Origin: Aspidiotus rigidus
Lineage: Eukaryota > Arthropoda > Insecta > Hemiptera > Diaspididae
NCBI GenBank assembly: GCA_035079385.1
Contig: JAVHKY010000039.1
Coordinates: 1,302,001-1,366,000, forward strand
DNA length: 64,000 bases
Reading direction: 5' to 3'
Positions 44,982 to 55,983 of this stretch are shown here, one piece after another (the first letter of the stretch is position 1; the number at the start of each line of letters is the position of its first letter). The notes below the pieces were generated by a model. That model did not search any database. It was not told where the DNA came from and worked only from the letters and a program-made list of their open reading frames with translations. A program made the position numbers and the translations under genes.

Positions 44982-45255
44982 GTTTGCACGAATCACAACA
45001 TGACAATAATTACAATTAAACTATAATCACTCGGTAATTAGTTTTAAGTAAATTTGAATTGGTATTAAATTAATTCGCGCTTAGATCAACTTTCACTGGC
45101 TTCTTATCGCCCGTGAAAACACGTATTTGCGCCAAAATCTGCCTTACGGTAAATTATACCTTATTTTTGCGCATGCGCGAGTTTAACGTTTTTCAGTACG
45201 GTAATTTACGGTAAATGACTTACCGTAAGTTTACGTCGGTGTTGCGAAAACTCTC

Positions 45256-45541
45256 TACTATACTACGACGATACGTGACGTCGACTTGCGTCGGCGTCAC
45301 AGTACCCCTCTCCCTAAAAAGATGACAAAAAGGCGGGAATCTTAAAATATGAATATTCGATACAATAATTGTGGATACACGTGTAATAAATAAAGAGGAA
45401 ATGCATGTCTAGATTGTTAGAGGAAGAGAGTGAGGTGAAATTGTGCTTAATTTGAATTTCGGTGCAAAATTTTTGTTAATGTAATTTGATCTATGTTTAA
45501 AATCGATAATTATTACTAACATATGCATGTATATATATAGA
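45256..45541. other. Spacer between Harbinger and the Ty3 element; possible retroelement PPT/LTR border
   Basis: It contains gcgtcacagtacccctctcc near 45,293-45,312. Read on the minus strand this is a purine tract AGGGAGAGGGG followed shortly by TGTGACG, the look of a polypurine tract next to an LTR start. No coding sequence is seen. Confidence 0.35.
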
Positions 45542-45871
45542 TATAAGATCGGAAGATCTTTTAAAGGAAACCAACACGACTTCAAAGAATGCAAATTTTA
45601 TTAATGAGAATTCTTAACAAAAGCCGTTTGGTAACTAATGCTGCAGCGAGTGAATAATTCGAAGGCATAAAGCGAGATGCGTTCAAGTCGAACGAAATAA
45701 ACAAAGTGAAATACAGGTCGATATAAAAAGGAAGTACAGTGACCAAACATGAGTAAGCGAACAAGTCGCGAAAGGAAAAGTTCAAGTTATGAATGGAAAG
45801 CTAAGATGAAGCGAATAAATGAAAGAGAACAGATTACGTGCGAAGGATGAGTCAGGGTGAGTAATCTTACA
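45542..45871 (-). repeat. 3' LTR of the Ty3 element
   Basis: 330 bp, apparently identical to 55,143-55,472. In element orientation it starts TGTAAGATTACTCACC and ends CTTATA, so it lacks the usual CA at the 3' end. It contains an AATAAA signal on the minus strand just after the TGTTAAGAATT segment. The 67-codon frame inside is not a gene. Confidence 0.93.
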
Positions 45872-45883
45872 TCCCCCTTTTTC
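45872..45883 (-). promoter_or_regulatory. Polypurine tract of the Ty3 element
   Basis: Directly against the 3' LTR the minus strand reads AAAAAGGGGGA, a typical primer for plus-strand DNA synthesis in LTR elements. Confidence 0.8.
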
Positions 45884-45930
45884 AGACATTTAGGAGCTTT
45901 GGGAATGGAAAAGAAACGGAAGGATTTAGG

Positions 45931-47311
45931 TCACTGTGTACAAGGTCGTAAAAGTTTACTAGCGTGATACAATTTCTTTTTGGAATGACCACCTACTGCG
46001 ATCTCAAACACATTATTTGATAAGCGATTCGTAATTGGTCCTATTCGTAATTTATCGAGTTTATCGCGATTTAATTTACTGCCGTTGTCGACATAGACAT
46101 TGTCTCCAACTTTGAAATCGATTACATTCTTATTTCTATCATATAATTTCTTATTATAGTTGTGGTATTTTATTGAGTTACATAGAGCGGTTTTTCTATC
46201 ATTATCGAGGTTAGGAGGATCAACCAGACAGTTTGGAATAATGTCATCAGGAATGCCATTAAGGAGGTACGAAGGGGAAAATTTTGTCACGCTGTGAATG
46301 GATCGGTTGTAGTGATCAACACATTGTTTAGCAATGGTCACCCAACTTTTTCCTTCAGGTGTTGATTCGTCATTCTTCATACAGCGAATGTGATTCACTA
46401 AAGTCTGATTCAGCCTCTCGTTCAGACCATTAGAGAAAGCACTATCGACTGCAGTGAATACATGACAAATACCTGAATCTTCACAAAAAGACTGGAATTC
46501 ATCAGAGGACAATCCCCCGTATTGATCAGTAAGAAGTATACCTATGGGGTGACACTTCTGTACTGAGTCAACCAGTGAAATCATCTCTTTAGCAGCTTGG
46601 CCTTTAGAACATAGGATAAATGCAAACCTTGAAAAATGGTCTACTAATAAATGTAAATAACGACAGGAAGAATGATTATTGCCAAAGCCACCAATAGTGT
46701 CTAATGACATAATCTGATACGGAGCGGAAGCGGGACCAAGGAAGCCTAACTTAGCGCTACGACGAGAACGGCGCGATTTGTTTTGAATACACGTCTGACA
46801 ACTATTACATAGTGAAGTAATAAATTGATACATTTTTGGAAAAGTAAAATGCTTATTCAGCGTGGAAATAACATGCTTTGAACCAGAATGACATTTGTCG
46901 TGCACAATTTTGCTCAACTTTTTTCCAGCGTTTTCATCTAAAACAATTCGTAACTTGCCTCGAACAGGGCGAAAAATTACATCGTATTTTATAACATCGG
47001 AATCGAGTTTTGTAACATTATTTTGAAAATTTTTCACGTCGTCGAGGGAAAGAAAATTAAAAGAAGGAAGAATGGGTTCAGAAAGGTGAGAGTCTGGCGA
47101 GGGATCAAGGACCGGATTGCGGGAAAGGCAGTCAGCCTCGCCGTTAGAGGATCCAGGACGATACAAAATCTCAAAGTCGAACTGAAGAAGTTCATTGGCG
47201 AGATCGCCAAGTTCCTCATCAGGTCGAGCTTTGAGATTTAAATGCTGTAGCGGTTTGTGGTCGGTTATCACCGTAAAGTGACGGCCGACCAGCCAAAAAC
47301 GCCAATAGCGT
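45931..47311 (-). CDS. Ty3 RNase H end and integrase (3' part of the interrupted pol)
   Basis: About 460 codons. It begins with the rest of RNase H (WRFWLVGRHFTVITDHKPL, then YRPGSSNGEADCLSR), followed by the zinc-binding HHCC domain (H..., CNSCQTC), the catalytic core with LDTIGGF (Asp), LTDQYGGL (Asp) and SNGLNERLNQTL (Glu), and a C-terminal DNA-binding part. Integrase inserts the element DNA. The reading frame continues exactly from 52,106 when the inserted transposon and one 4 bp duplication are taken out; the first few codons of the open frame at 47,312-47,346 are transposon sequence. Confidence 0.9.
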
Positions 47312-47479
47312 ATTGGGGTAATTCCACGAAAACGCCCACATACCACAAAATGAAAATTTTCTCAACAGATGATCAACAATACCATGTTTTTTCTATATAA
47401 GTTGTTGAATAGCAATGCACTCTATATTTCTCACACATTTCAGAACCCCTATCACCCCCCTCCCCCAGTACAACGGTCA

Positions 47480-48120
47480 AAATTTGTCAAAAATTCCATC
47501 GCCGTGGCTTGTCACACATACAGGATTCCAAACATTTTCATTTTGCTGAGCACATAAGAACATATCTTTTGCCAATATAAGTAATAGAAATTGATCGGGA
47601 AGCTTCAAGTAGTAACTTAACACCTTTTGGGCCGCTCAAATGCGTTCTGAAGCGCTTTTGTGGAGGAACAAATTTTGTCACACAACTTTTCATCCATCGC
47701 CGTGGCCTTTTTTTCGCTCATTTCAGTGGCAACACTGGCTGAGTACCAGATGCTCGGAATTCGCTGAATAGCTTCACTGTCGCGACAGGAACGTATCCAG
47801 TGGCGAAAAACTGAATTTAAATAGAGTTTGCTGACTCAGAATGACGAATAATGTGTAAAATCGCTATGTTGTACAAATTTTACGTTCTATGGCCATGGTT
47901 TATCATTTCTCATCGAAGAGCCGGCGTATTGATCTGAAACAGAGAAAATAATACGTTCGTAAGTAACGTACGATAACATCAAAATGCTTAAACCTATGGA
48001 AAATTATTCTCTATTGTCTCCAAATAGAATTTTGTAAGTTATTTCCATCGTCATGGACATCAATTTCTTTTCTTCGACGTGGCATATCGCGATATTTTGA
48101 CCACGGCGATGGAAATTGGA
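47480..48120. promoter_or_regulatory. Left subterminal repeats of the 4.79 kb transposon
   Basis: CCATCGCCGTGGC occurs at 47,496-47,508 and 47,694-47,706, a variant CCATCGTCATGGAC at 48,045, ggccatggttta at 47,891, and the inverted CCACGGCGATGGA at 48,101-48,113. They lie between the terminal repeat and the transposase start. Repeats of this kind near both ends are typical transposase-binding sites; binding here is an inference. Confidence 0.55.
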
Positions 48121-48168
48121 CTCAATTTCATTCTTGTTTCGCATTTATTTTAGGTGAACACCTAAAAC

Positions 48169-50826
48169 ATGGCCATCACTCGCACTGAAAGGTTACAGAG
48201 AAAGAAGATTGCCGAACGGAAACGCCGGAAACGCATTCAAGAAGATGAAGTTCGTCTTGCCGAGTTGAATAAGAAACGTCGAGCGCGTTATCAGAAGAAT
48301 AAGCTGGCTAAAGCAGGTAAGCGGGAATCGAATAAAACAAAAGAAGCCCGTCGAAGAAAATGGAGAATTGCAAAGCAGAAGTATTTAGCTAAGAAGAAGG
48401 AACGCGAACTTGCCCAGGTCAAAAATATGGTGGAATCGAAACGTGCAGAAAGTAGTCGTCTTTCAGCGAAAAAACGCAGCGAAATTCTACGAGTAAAACG
48501 CTATCGTGCTTTGAAGAAGAAAAACGATGAAGTTCAGAGATTGAAGAAGTCACAAAGAAAGTACCGACAGAAATATTATCGACTTCTGGCCAAAACAAAT
48601 GCAGTTCAGACTGGTATTTCACCGCGAAGTGAATTGAAACGTGACTTGAAGCACAGTGAAGTATCACCTGAAGTTCGGAAGAAGCTGCTTTTTACTGCTT
48701 CAGTAGCATGTGACGTGAGTACTTCATATTCGAGTATTCGCTCCGATAAGAAAAAGCAGGAGTTCAGAGGCGCTCTCTCTATGAAATATACGCAAAAGTA
48801 CGGCCTTTTGAGGTCAAAATTTGAACTGTGCGGAGGTATTGATGTCCGTGAAAGAAGCCGAGTCCGCGAGGACAGCAACCGAAAGAAAATGTCAGTTGTG
48901 AAACAAAGAATTCGTCAGTATTTCGAAGACGATAGTGTCTCAACGCTGAGCCCGAATACTAGCGATCAAATTGTAAAGAAAGGCATTAAAAAGCAGAAAC
49001 GCTTTTTAAACAATTCTCTAAAATACTTGCATCAATATTTTTGCAATGAAACAAATTGTATCGTTTCGTATAGTACTTTTTGTGCGCTTCGACCCTTCTG
49101 GGTGCAGTATCGAGATGTTGACAAGAGAGACACATGTTTATGTGTTAAGCATTCGAACGCACAGCTCATGTGTCAGGCCTTGAGAAAATTAGAGCTTGTC
49201 AATTTCAATAACATTGATGAACTCATGGAAAACGAGATGTGCTGTCCAGGAAGACCAGTCAGTGAAGCTTGCCTATTCCGAACTTGCAATGTTTGTGCAG
49301 ATAAAATGATCGTGATCAATTCTGGTATTGAGTTCAATGGTACAGAATCTGCAAATTATGAATCCTGGGAGTCAGTTAAAGAAACCTGTAGTGATGGAAT
49401 TGTACGTAAGCGAACCATTAAAGCCAAACTAAATTCTGTCAAATATGAACTGATTACTAAGTTCATTGACAGACTGCTGCCGGAATACATGATCCACGAA
49501 GGAACACGACGTCATCAACATCAGAGTTTGAAAACGCTTAAAAGTAACCTCACTGAAACAGATCTTGTGATCCATATTGATTTTTCAGAAAATTTCAACT
49601 GCAAATATGCAGAGGAAATACAAAGTATACACTTTGGGGCTAATAGAGCGCAGGTTACGCTTCACACAGGAGTTCTGTACACAGGCTCAGTTGTCCAGTC
49701 GTTCTGCACCATCAGTGATTGTCTTCGGCATGATCCTGTCGCTATTTTCGGACATTTGAAGCCGATCTTGGAAGAGTATCTCGAAAAAATTACCGCGGTA
49801 CACTTTGTAAGTGATTCGCCATCCAGCCAGTATAGAAATAGGTACATGTATTGGCTCATGTACAAGGAAATAATTCCCTTATTCAAGAACCTTCTACATT
49901 TTACATGGAATTACACGGAAGCCGGCCACGGCAAGAGCGGTTGTGACGGGGTGGGCGCCACAATCAAGCGAACTTGTGACGACTTTGTGAGGCAAGGAAA
50001 CGATATCTCAAACTTTGAACAATTTTCGGACCACGTCACTAATAATTTGAAAGGCATAAAGATTATACCGGTCGATCCAAGGAATGCAAAGCTGGAGGAA
50101 GAGGTGAATCAGGCATTGGAAGTTCGAGGTACAAATTTAATATTTCTGCCTGGAGGTTTCTTAAAAATGTGAACTTGACAATTTTTTTTAAAATTTGTTT
50201 CAGGGTCGATGAAAGTTCATCAAGTTGTATGGTCAAAGATGCATGAATCAACGTCGTTATTCTTCAACACGCTCTCTTGTTTTGTTTGCAAGGACAAAAT
50301 ATGCCAACATCATTACTTACTGCAGAAACAGTACAAATCTGAAGTTAGTGATGATGATTCAATCGCCGAACCTATGAATGAGCCTATTATCGAGTCTGTG
50401 AACGAGCCTCTTATCGACGAGCCTATTATCGAGCCTGTGAATGAGCCTGTTGACAACTCTGTTGACGAACCTATTAACGAGTCTGAGCATGTCCTTCAGA
50501 ATAGCCGCTCTGAATCTGTTGGTAATCTCTATAACAATGCTAATTTTGAAGTGAATGACTTTGTCGTAGTCCGGTTTCCTTTAGAAAACAACAAAGGGGA
50601 GAGACGATGGATTGGAAAAATACTGAGCATTGACGAGAAGAAAGAGTCCTTTTTCATGACCTTCCTGCGCAGCAAGGCTACTCGTCTACATTCTGGATTC
50701 ATTTATGTCTACCCACCTATACCTGACGAACAAACTGTAAAGAAGGACCAACTAATGTTCAAACTTCCGCAGCCAGAAGGGCCGTCAAGGAATCTCAAAT
50801 TTTCAATTTGTGCCAAAGAGTTGTGA
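48169..50826 (+). CDS. Transposase of the 4.79 kb transposon, two exons, ~860 aa
   Basis: Exon 1 (48,169-50,128) and exon 2 (50,204-50,826) join across a 75 bp GT-AG intron (gag|gtacaa ... tttcag|ggtc) in phase, giving 860 residues. The N terminus (about 1-140) is extremely basic and helical, likely DNA-binding. A cysteine cluster (CCPGRP..., CLFRTCNVCADK) lies near residues 360-385. The catalytic part has HIDFSENF (Asp about 470), HFVSDSPSSQYRNR (Asp about 549) and EAGHGKSGCDGVGATIKR (Asp about 593), consistent with a DDD/E nuclease fold. Exon 2 adds an acidic linker of NEP repeats and a globular C-terminal domain with RRWIGKI. No stop or frameshift. Family assignment is tentative; unspliced, exon 1 alone would end at residue 667. 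Confidence 0.75.
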
Positions 50827-50902
50827 TTTTTTTTTGTTACTTATTTTTACTCATTAATTTTTCCCATTTTGACCCATTTTGAAACTTTCCTTTAAGGTGC
50901 TA

Positions 50903-50974
50903 CGTATTCATACTAAGTTAATAATGCGTATTCATACTAAGTTAATAATGCGTATTCATACTAAGTTAATAATG
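50903..50974. repeat. Three perfect 24 bp tandem units
   Basis: The unit cgtattcatactaagttaat plus aatg is repeated three times without change just after the transposase stop codon. It is in the 3' UTR region of the transposon. Confidence 0.95.
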
Positions 50975-50989
50975 CGTTACAACAATGAC

Positions 50990-51790
50990 GTATAAATATT
51001 TTTCCATATTAACTTTATTCTTCCTCAAATGAAGAAACTAGTCTTTGAAAAAAATGTTACTTCGATGCTAATCATTTGAGTTACTTCAATAGGTTATATA
51101 TACTAATTTTTTTTCTCTTTTTTTTTTACCCAGTCACTTTCTGTTTCTTAATTTGTTCTTGGTTTTTATCTATATTAAGAAAATGGTCTTTGAGACGTGA
51201 ATTAATTTCCTTTTATTGCTAAGATTTAAATTAGACTTAATGGATTACACTTTTTCAAACAACAATCAGCTGATTCCTTATCATTTTTTGCCTTTAAAAA
51301 CATTTTTTGTATCTGTTTTCCCGTTATACAATACAACATACTGATGCAAATTATATTCAATTACTAGTTTCCTTATGAAAAATAGACAAAAATGTTCTTA
51401 GCATACCTTTGTGAGTGTCTCTCTGGGTGTTGAATTTTTAATCAGATTTAAAATCATAGGATCATCTAGTTTCTTATATGAATCATTATTATATGTACAC
51501 TTAATCAAACATTCTCAATTTACAGATACAGGTATGTACATAATAATATATAATTACCTGTAGCAAAGCTGTCTATGGAGCCACATTTCCAAGTTGTTTT
51601 CAGTCTTTTCCAAACATTTCTTCTTTCATAAAATCTGAAACTTTTCAAATTCACAGGATATAATTTTTTCAATCAAAATAGCTCATATTACAGTTGGAAA
51701 TTAAAGTTAGAAAATTACTCACATTTCAATTATTTGTCCACTTCTTCACTATTTACGTTTGATTCCCAAGTAAACTGGCCATAGCAGCGG
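50990..51790. other. Non-coding right interior of the 4.79 kb transposon
   Basis: AT-rich, no gene seen, between the transposase 3' end and the right subterminal repeats. Confidence 0.5.
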
Positions 51791-51799
51791 TTTTCTATT

Positions 51800-51960
51800 A
51801 CAGCATTTCTGACCATGACCATGGAATTTCTTACGCCATGGCTGACCATGATTGACCACGGCATTGGATTTCTTACGACATGGTCAACCATGGTCGACCA
51901 CGGCTGTGGACTTCCTACGGCATGGCTGACCACGGCGATGGATTTTTTTTTTCTCACTCT
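51800..51960. promoter_or_regulatory. Right subterminal repeats of the 4.79 kb transposon
   Basis: Four successive ccatggctgaccacggc-type blocks: gaccatgaccatggaa, ccatggctgaccatgattga, ggtcaaccatggtcgaccac and catggctgaccacggcgatg. They share the core of the left subterminal repeats and lie within 300 bp of the right end. Confidence 0.6.
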
Positions 51961-52105
51961 CCTGATGATATGACTTGACCAAAATGGTCCAAATGTTCTC
52001 TGAGTTACACTTACAATGCATTTAATCACAAAAAATGACTTTTCAGCAATTTTTTTGGGGGGAATTTTGATATCATGAAATGTGGGCGTTTTCGTGGAAT
52101 TACCC

Positions 52106-54927
52106 ATTGCCTCACGTATCGCGAGACTTTCAATGTAAATTGCTTTCTTCTTCATTTGACTACTTGACAATTTCTTTGAGAAGTAGGCGACGGGTTTCTG
52201 AGATCCGTCTTCCTGCATCTGCTTCAGCACTGCACCTATGCCCACCCCACTGGCATCAGTGTAGATGAACACAGGTTTTGTGCGATCAAAAACAGCCAAG
52301 ATAGGAGCCGAAGTGAGGAGCTCTTTTACTTTTTCGAAACTCTTTTGACACACTTCAGACCAAGAGAAAGGGATGTCTTTTCGGAGTAAATGATGGAACG
52401 GTTCTAAGATTGAAGAAGAATCTGGAATAAACTTTCGATAAAAGTTCACCTTCCCAAGAAATTGGCGGATGTTACGCTTTGATGAGGGAATAGGAAATTG
52501 GGATATAGCAGCGAGATTATCTTGGAGCGGTTTGACGGTGTTAGACCCTACGACATACCCAAGATAGCGGATAGAGGACGACGCGAAATTACATTTTTTA
52601 AAATTCAACCGGAATCCCTCCTCAAAAATTGCAGTAATAACGGATTGAACGTGAGAAACATGTTCATCAAACGATCGCGAAAAAATTAGGATATCATCCA
52701 AATAATTGATGGCGAAATCAGTTAATCCTTTACGTTTAAGTAAACCAGATAAAATCCTTTGAAAGATGGCTGGACTGTTTTTAAGGCCGAAAGGCATCGA
52801 GCGCCATTCGTAGTGCCCGTGCTGTGTGATAAATGCGGATTTATATCGATCTTCCTTACGGATCGGTATCGACCAAAAAGCCGCATTTATATCCAGAGCC
52901 GTGAACCACAAACAGCCCCGAGTTTTTACAAAAATCTCATCGATTAAAGGAAAAGGTTGACTCTCCGGAATGAGCAACTTATTCAAGGCACGGAAGTCGA
53001 TGCACATCCGTGTCTTTACTTTAGAAGCACTCAAGCCATCTTTTTTGAACTGCATCGTTACCGGCGATGCAAAAGGTGAACAAGATTCGGTTATCATACC
53101 ATATTTGAGAAGTTCGGCACACTGCCTATTAATTTCGTCTTGATCGGCGTACGTACAACGATACGGTTTTTTTGAAACGTATGAATTTTCTGAAAGATTA
53201 ATTGAACATTCGTGTTTTGTAACGTTACCGACGTCATAAGCGTTTTTAGCGAATACGGGAAAATTTTTTTTTATTACGTCGTGAATAACTTTTCTTTTAT
53301 CAGAACGTAAATGTTTAACTTTGGATTCGTATAATTCGTACGTTACATAATCATTCCATTCAATAGAATTAATCGATAATTCTGGATTTTTATTTACGTT
53401 AATTGATAATTCTGGATTTTTATTTACGTTATCTTGAGACAAATTTAAATTGTAATCGAGAGAAAGACGAAATTCTTGAATTAAATCCAGACCGATAACA
53501 AAGTCTTGCGAAAAATCTTTAGTATCGATGACATATAAAAGTACGCGTTTTGAAATGTCAAAAATTTTAATATTTAACATAGTGATACCTATTGTTTTGC
53601 CCGTGCCGCTTGTTGTTTTATATGTGGAAGACCAGGGTACGAATTGAAAATTTTTTATCTTTTGAAGCGCGCGTAGCTCAATAGCTGACGCGTTTGCGCC
53701 AGAGTCATAAAGACCCTTACCAGAAATTTTCTCGTAGTCCACATCTATCACAACAAACGCGGGCCTCACTCGTTTTTTTTGTACTGCGAGGATTTCTTTT
53801 TCTAAATCAATAAGATCAAAAGAGTGGATCGCCTTGTTTTCTTTAGGTTGATTTTGCGAATTTACTTTATTACGGTGCGAATCTCTGCGTTTAACAAGGC
53901 AATCTTTTTCAGCATGTGGTCTTTCAAAACCTTTTTTTAAACAATAAGGACAAAAATTACGTGATCGAAGTGACGAAAAGGCATTTGTGCCAGACGGAGA
54001 CGACGAGGACGTGGAAGGCGAAATAATTACACGTGACGAAGGTCGATCGAGAGAATTGAGAGTATTCAACAACTTACTGATATTCGGAATCTCAGCTAAA
54101 TTTACGCGTTCTTGGAGATGCGGTGGTAAACCGAGAATCAGGTGTGCGATACGATCAAGTTCGTGCATGTGAGGGTTAAACGTGATCAGCAGGTTGAGCT
54201 TATTCTGTATGTAATCTGTCATGGGGCCACCGATGTAACGGTACGAAAATGCTGTGCGAGCGATCGCAATCCCTTTGTGACTAAAGTTATCTATGAACGA
54301 ACTGCGCCAGAATTCCCATGCCGTAGATTCCGAGGATAAACGTGTAGTTATGAACCATTTTTCTGCGGCATCTTCCAAAAATAATCGAAGTACCTCCCAG
54401 TACCTGCCCGGATCGATCTCAAGACGTTGGCATTCTCTTTCAAAAATAGCTATCCATGCTTCTGGATTCGAAGATGCAATTTTTGACCCAAATTTTGGGA
54501 TCACTGCATCCTTGACAACAGTAGTGATCGGTTTTGGAGCTGGCGGTTGGCGTTCGACTGGGTTCTGGGGTGGTTGCGTTGATCGAGATGAATCGGTCGA
54601 CAAGGATGAATTATCTAATTCATCCAACATTCTTCCCATAAATACTGCATTTCCCTCTTCATCGACGTAAAGCTTCGCGAGTTCCGGAGGAAGGGTAATC
54701 ATGAATGGTTTCTTTGTCCAGCGCTTGGTGGTATCACGTTTGGCCATCTTTGCTGTAGGCAATTCCATGAGACGGTCGTGATGAGTCAAACTCTTGAACT
54801 GGTCAGGAAACTCATACGTGACGAAATCATTGTCGAGAAATTGCATAGCATGCATATTGACGACGGTTGTCTTACTGTCCGTTATCGAGGGTTCGGCACG
54901 AAGAATAAAACGTAATTTCATCGACAT
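52106..54927 (-). CDS. Ty3 Gag-protease-RT-RNase H polyprotein (5' part of the interrupted ORF)
   Basis: About 940 codons in one frame from ATG at 54,927; in the interrupted copy it runs on into transposon sequence to 51,730. Order: Gag-like region; a cysteine-histidine knuckle with unusual spacing (C326, C329, H338, C343; CX2CX8HX4C); aspartic protease DSGA at 408-411; RT with MPFGLKNSPAIFQR and YLDD at 742-745; RNase H beginning FIYTDASGVGIGAV. A 10-residue unit VNKNPELSIN is duplicated at 501-520. Gag and Pol share one frame, so no frameshift is needed, unlike the neighbouring envelope-bearing element. Without the insert the ORF would be about 1,400 codons. Confidence 0.9.
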
Positions 54928-55131
54928 TGTGGCAAAATTAAAAACTTTAAGAAATACGGTACTAGAATTTTAGAAACGAGGATAATAAATTTCCCGAAAG
55001 TTTTTACTGACGAATTTTCACAAGGTGAAGTTCGTAGTAGGAGCAAAATTGAAAATAAATTCGTTAGTCAGCACTGATATACGCGGACACAAAGAATAAA
55101 AATTTCAAAAGCCGAAATAAAACGACATGAA

Positions 55132-55142
55132 TGTTAAGAATT
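55132..55142 (-). promoter_or_regulatory. Self-complementary primer-binding site of the Ty3 element
   Basis: The 11 bases directly against the 5' LTR read AATTCTTAACA on the minus strand and do not start with TGG, so they do not fit a tRNA 3' end. They are the exact complement of TGTTAAGAATT inside the LTR (minus strand, 55,210-55,220), so the RNA could fold back and prime itself, as in the Tf1/sushi group. See findings. Confidence 0.6.
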
Positions 55143-55472
55143 TATAAGATCGGAAGATCTTTTAAAGGAAACCAACACGACTTCAAAGAATGCAAATTTT
55201 ATTAATGAGAATTCTTAACAAAAGCCGTTTGGTAACTAATGCTGCAGCGAGTGAATAATTCGAAGGCATAAAGCGAGATGCGTTCAAGTCGAACGAAATA
55301 AACAAAGTGAAATACAGGTCGATATAAAAAGGAAGTACAGTGACCAAACATGAGTAAGCGAACAAGTCGCGAAAGGAAAAGTTCAAGTTATGAATGGAAA
55401 GCTAAGATGAAGCGAATAAATGAAAGAGAACAGATTACGTGCGAAGGATGAGTCAGGGTGAGTAATCTTACA
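55143..55472 (-). repeat. 5' LTR of the Ty3 element
   Basis: 330 bp, apparently identical to the copy at 45,542-45,871, with a TATA-like stretch on the minus strand near 55,325 and AATAAA near 55,200. Confidence 0.93.
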
Positions 55473-55983
55473 TAGATATATATGGAGAGATAGAATATGT
55501 GTACAAAGGGGGTAAGAGAGGATGGGTTGTACAGAGAGATAAGTGTATAATTACTAAGCGGTGTTAAGAAATTATCGAATTTATTTGGCGAAAAACAGGA
55601 TGTAATATGATTCTGCTGACTTGGGTGCCTTGGTCAAGTTGACATGTGCAGGCTGGACGTGATGAATCGACGACTTGAAGTGTTTTTCGGATATGATGGG
55701 CGACGCTTGTGCTGGTTCAGAGGCGCATGTTGAGCGAATATTGCTAACTTGGCAAAAAAAAGGTTCTAATTACTGATTGGCTCCTGGAGGTATGGAGGGG
55801 TTAGGCCTAAGCCGACTCGAATGAATGTGCCACGAAGGTTTCGAAACGTTGTTGCAGTCTTCCGATACGATTTCGTAGATAAAGTTTTTGTGTAAATATT
55901 CGAGAATCGTCTATTGGATTGTGTTGTGTGGCTTGTATTTTTTTGTTTGAAGTGTAATCGAGGAAGAAAAAGAAAAAAATATT
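55473..55983. other. Flank of the Ty3 insertion, upstream of a small plus-strand ORF
   Basis: Original sequence that was contiguous with 45,541 before the Ty3 insertion. It contains no recognised motif; the last ~60 bases before 55,984 are purine-rich. Confidence 0.4.

Larger units (their letters stand above)
40115..45255. mobile_element. PIF/Harbinger DNA transposon, full-length
   Basis: Perfect 95 bp terminal inverted repeats (40,115-40,209 and 45,161-45,255; outermost GAGAGTTTTCGCAACACCGA) enclose two convergent genes: a three-exon DDE transposase on the plus strand and a Myb-like DNA-binding helper on the minus strand, the standard gene pair of PIF/Harbinger. TA is present at both junctions (TTA left, TAC right), close to the 3 bp TWA duplication expected. 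Perfect long arms suggest a young insertion. A Copia integrase fragment lies between the two genes. Confidence 0.9.
47316..52105 (+). mobile_element. DNA transposon, 4.79 kb, 4 bp target duplication (possibly Sola-like)
   Basis: Perfect 26 bp inverted ends (47,316-47,341 and 52,080-52,105; outermost GGGTAATTCCACGAAAACGC) and a 4 bp duplication ATTG (47,312-47,315 and 52,106-52,109). It is inserted in the RNase H codons of the Ty3 element, whose frame is restored when it is removed. Inside is a two-exon transposase gene and subterminal CCATCGCCGTGGC-type repeats at both ends. A 4 bp duplication together with a DDD-like protein fits the Sola superfamily best; this is a family-level guess from memory. 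Confidence 0.85.
45542..55472 (-). mobile_element. Ty3-type LTR retrotransposon, young, interrupted by a DNA transposon
   Basis: 330 bp LTRs at 45,542-45,871 and 55,143-55,472 look identical by eye, and TAGA flanks both outer ends (45,538-45,541 and 55,473-55,476). One long minus-strand frame encodes Gag, protease, RT, RNase H and integrase, split by a 4,790 bp insertion. A polypurine tract lies against the 3' LTR. There is no envelope gene. Identical LTRs mean recent insertion; the nested transposon must be younger still. Confidence 0.93.

Noticed and set aside
45582..45785. 67-codon ORF, identical at 55,183-55,386
   Set aside because: It lies wholly within the LTRs of the Ty3 element and is identical only because the LTRs are.
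54142..54670. ORFs on the plus strand opposite the Ty3 gag-pol
   Set aside because: Antisense shadows of a clear polyprotein gene, with no features of their own.
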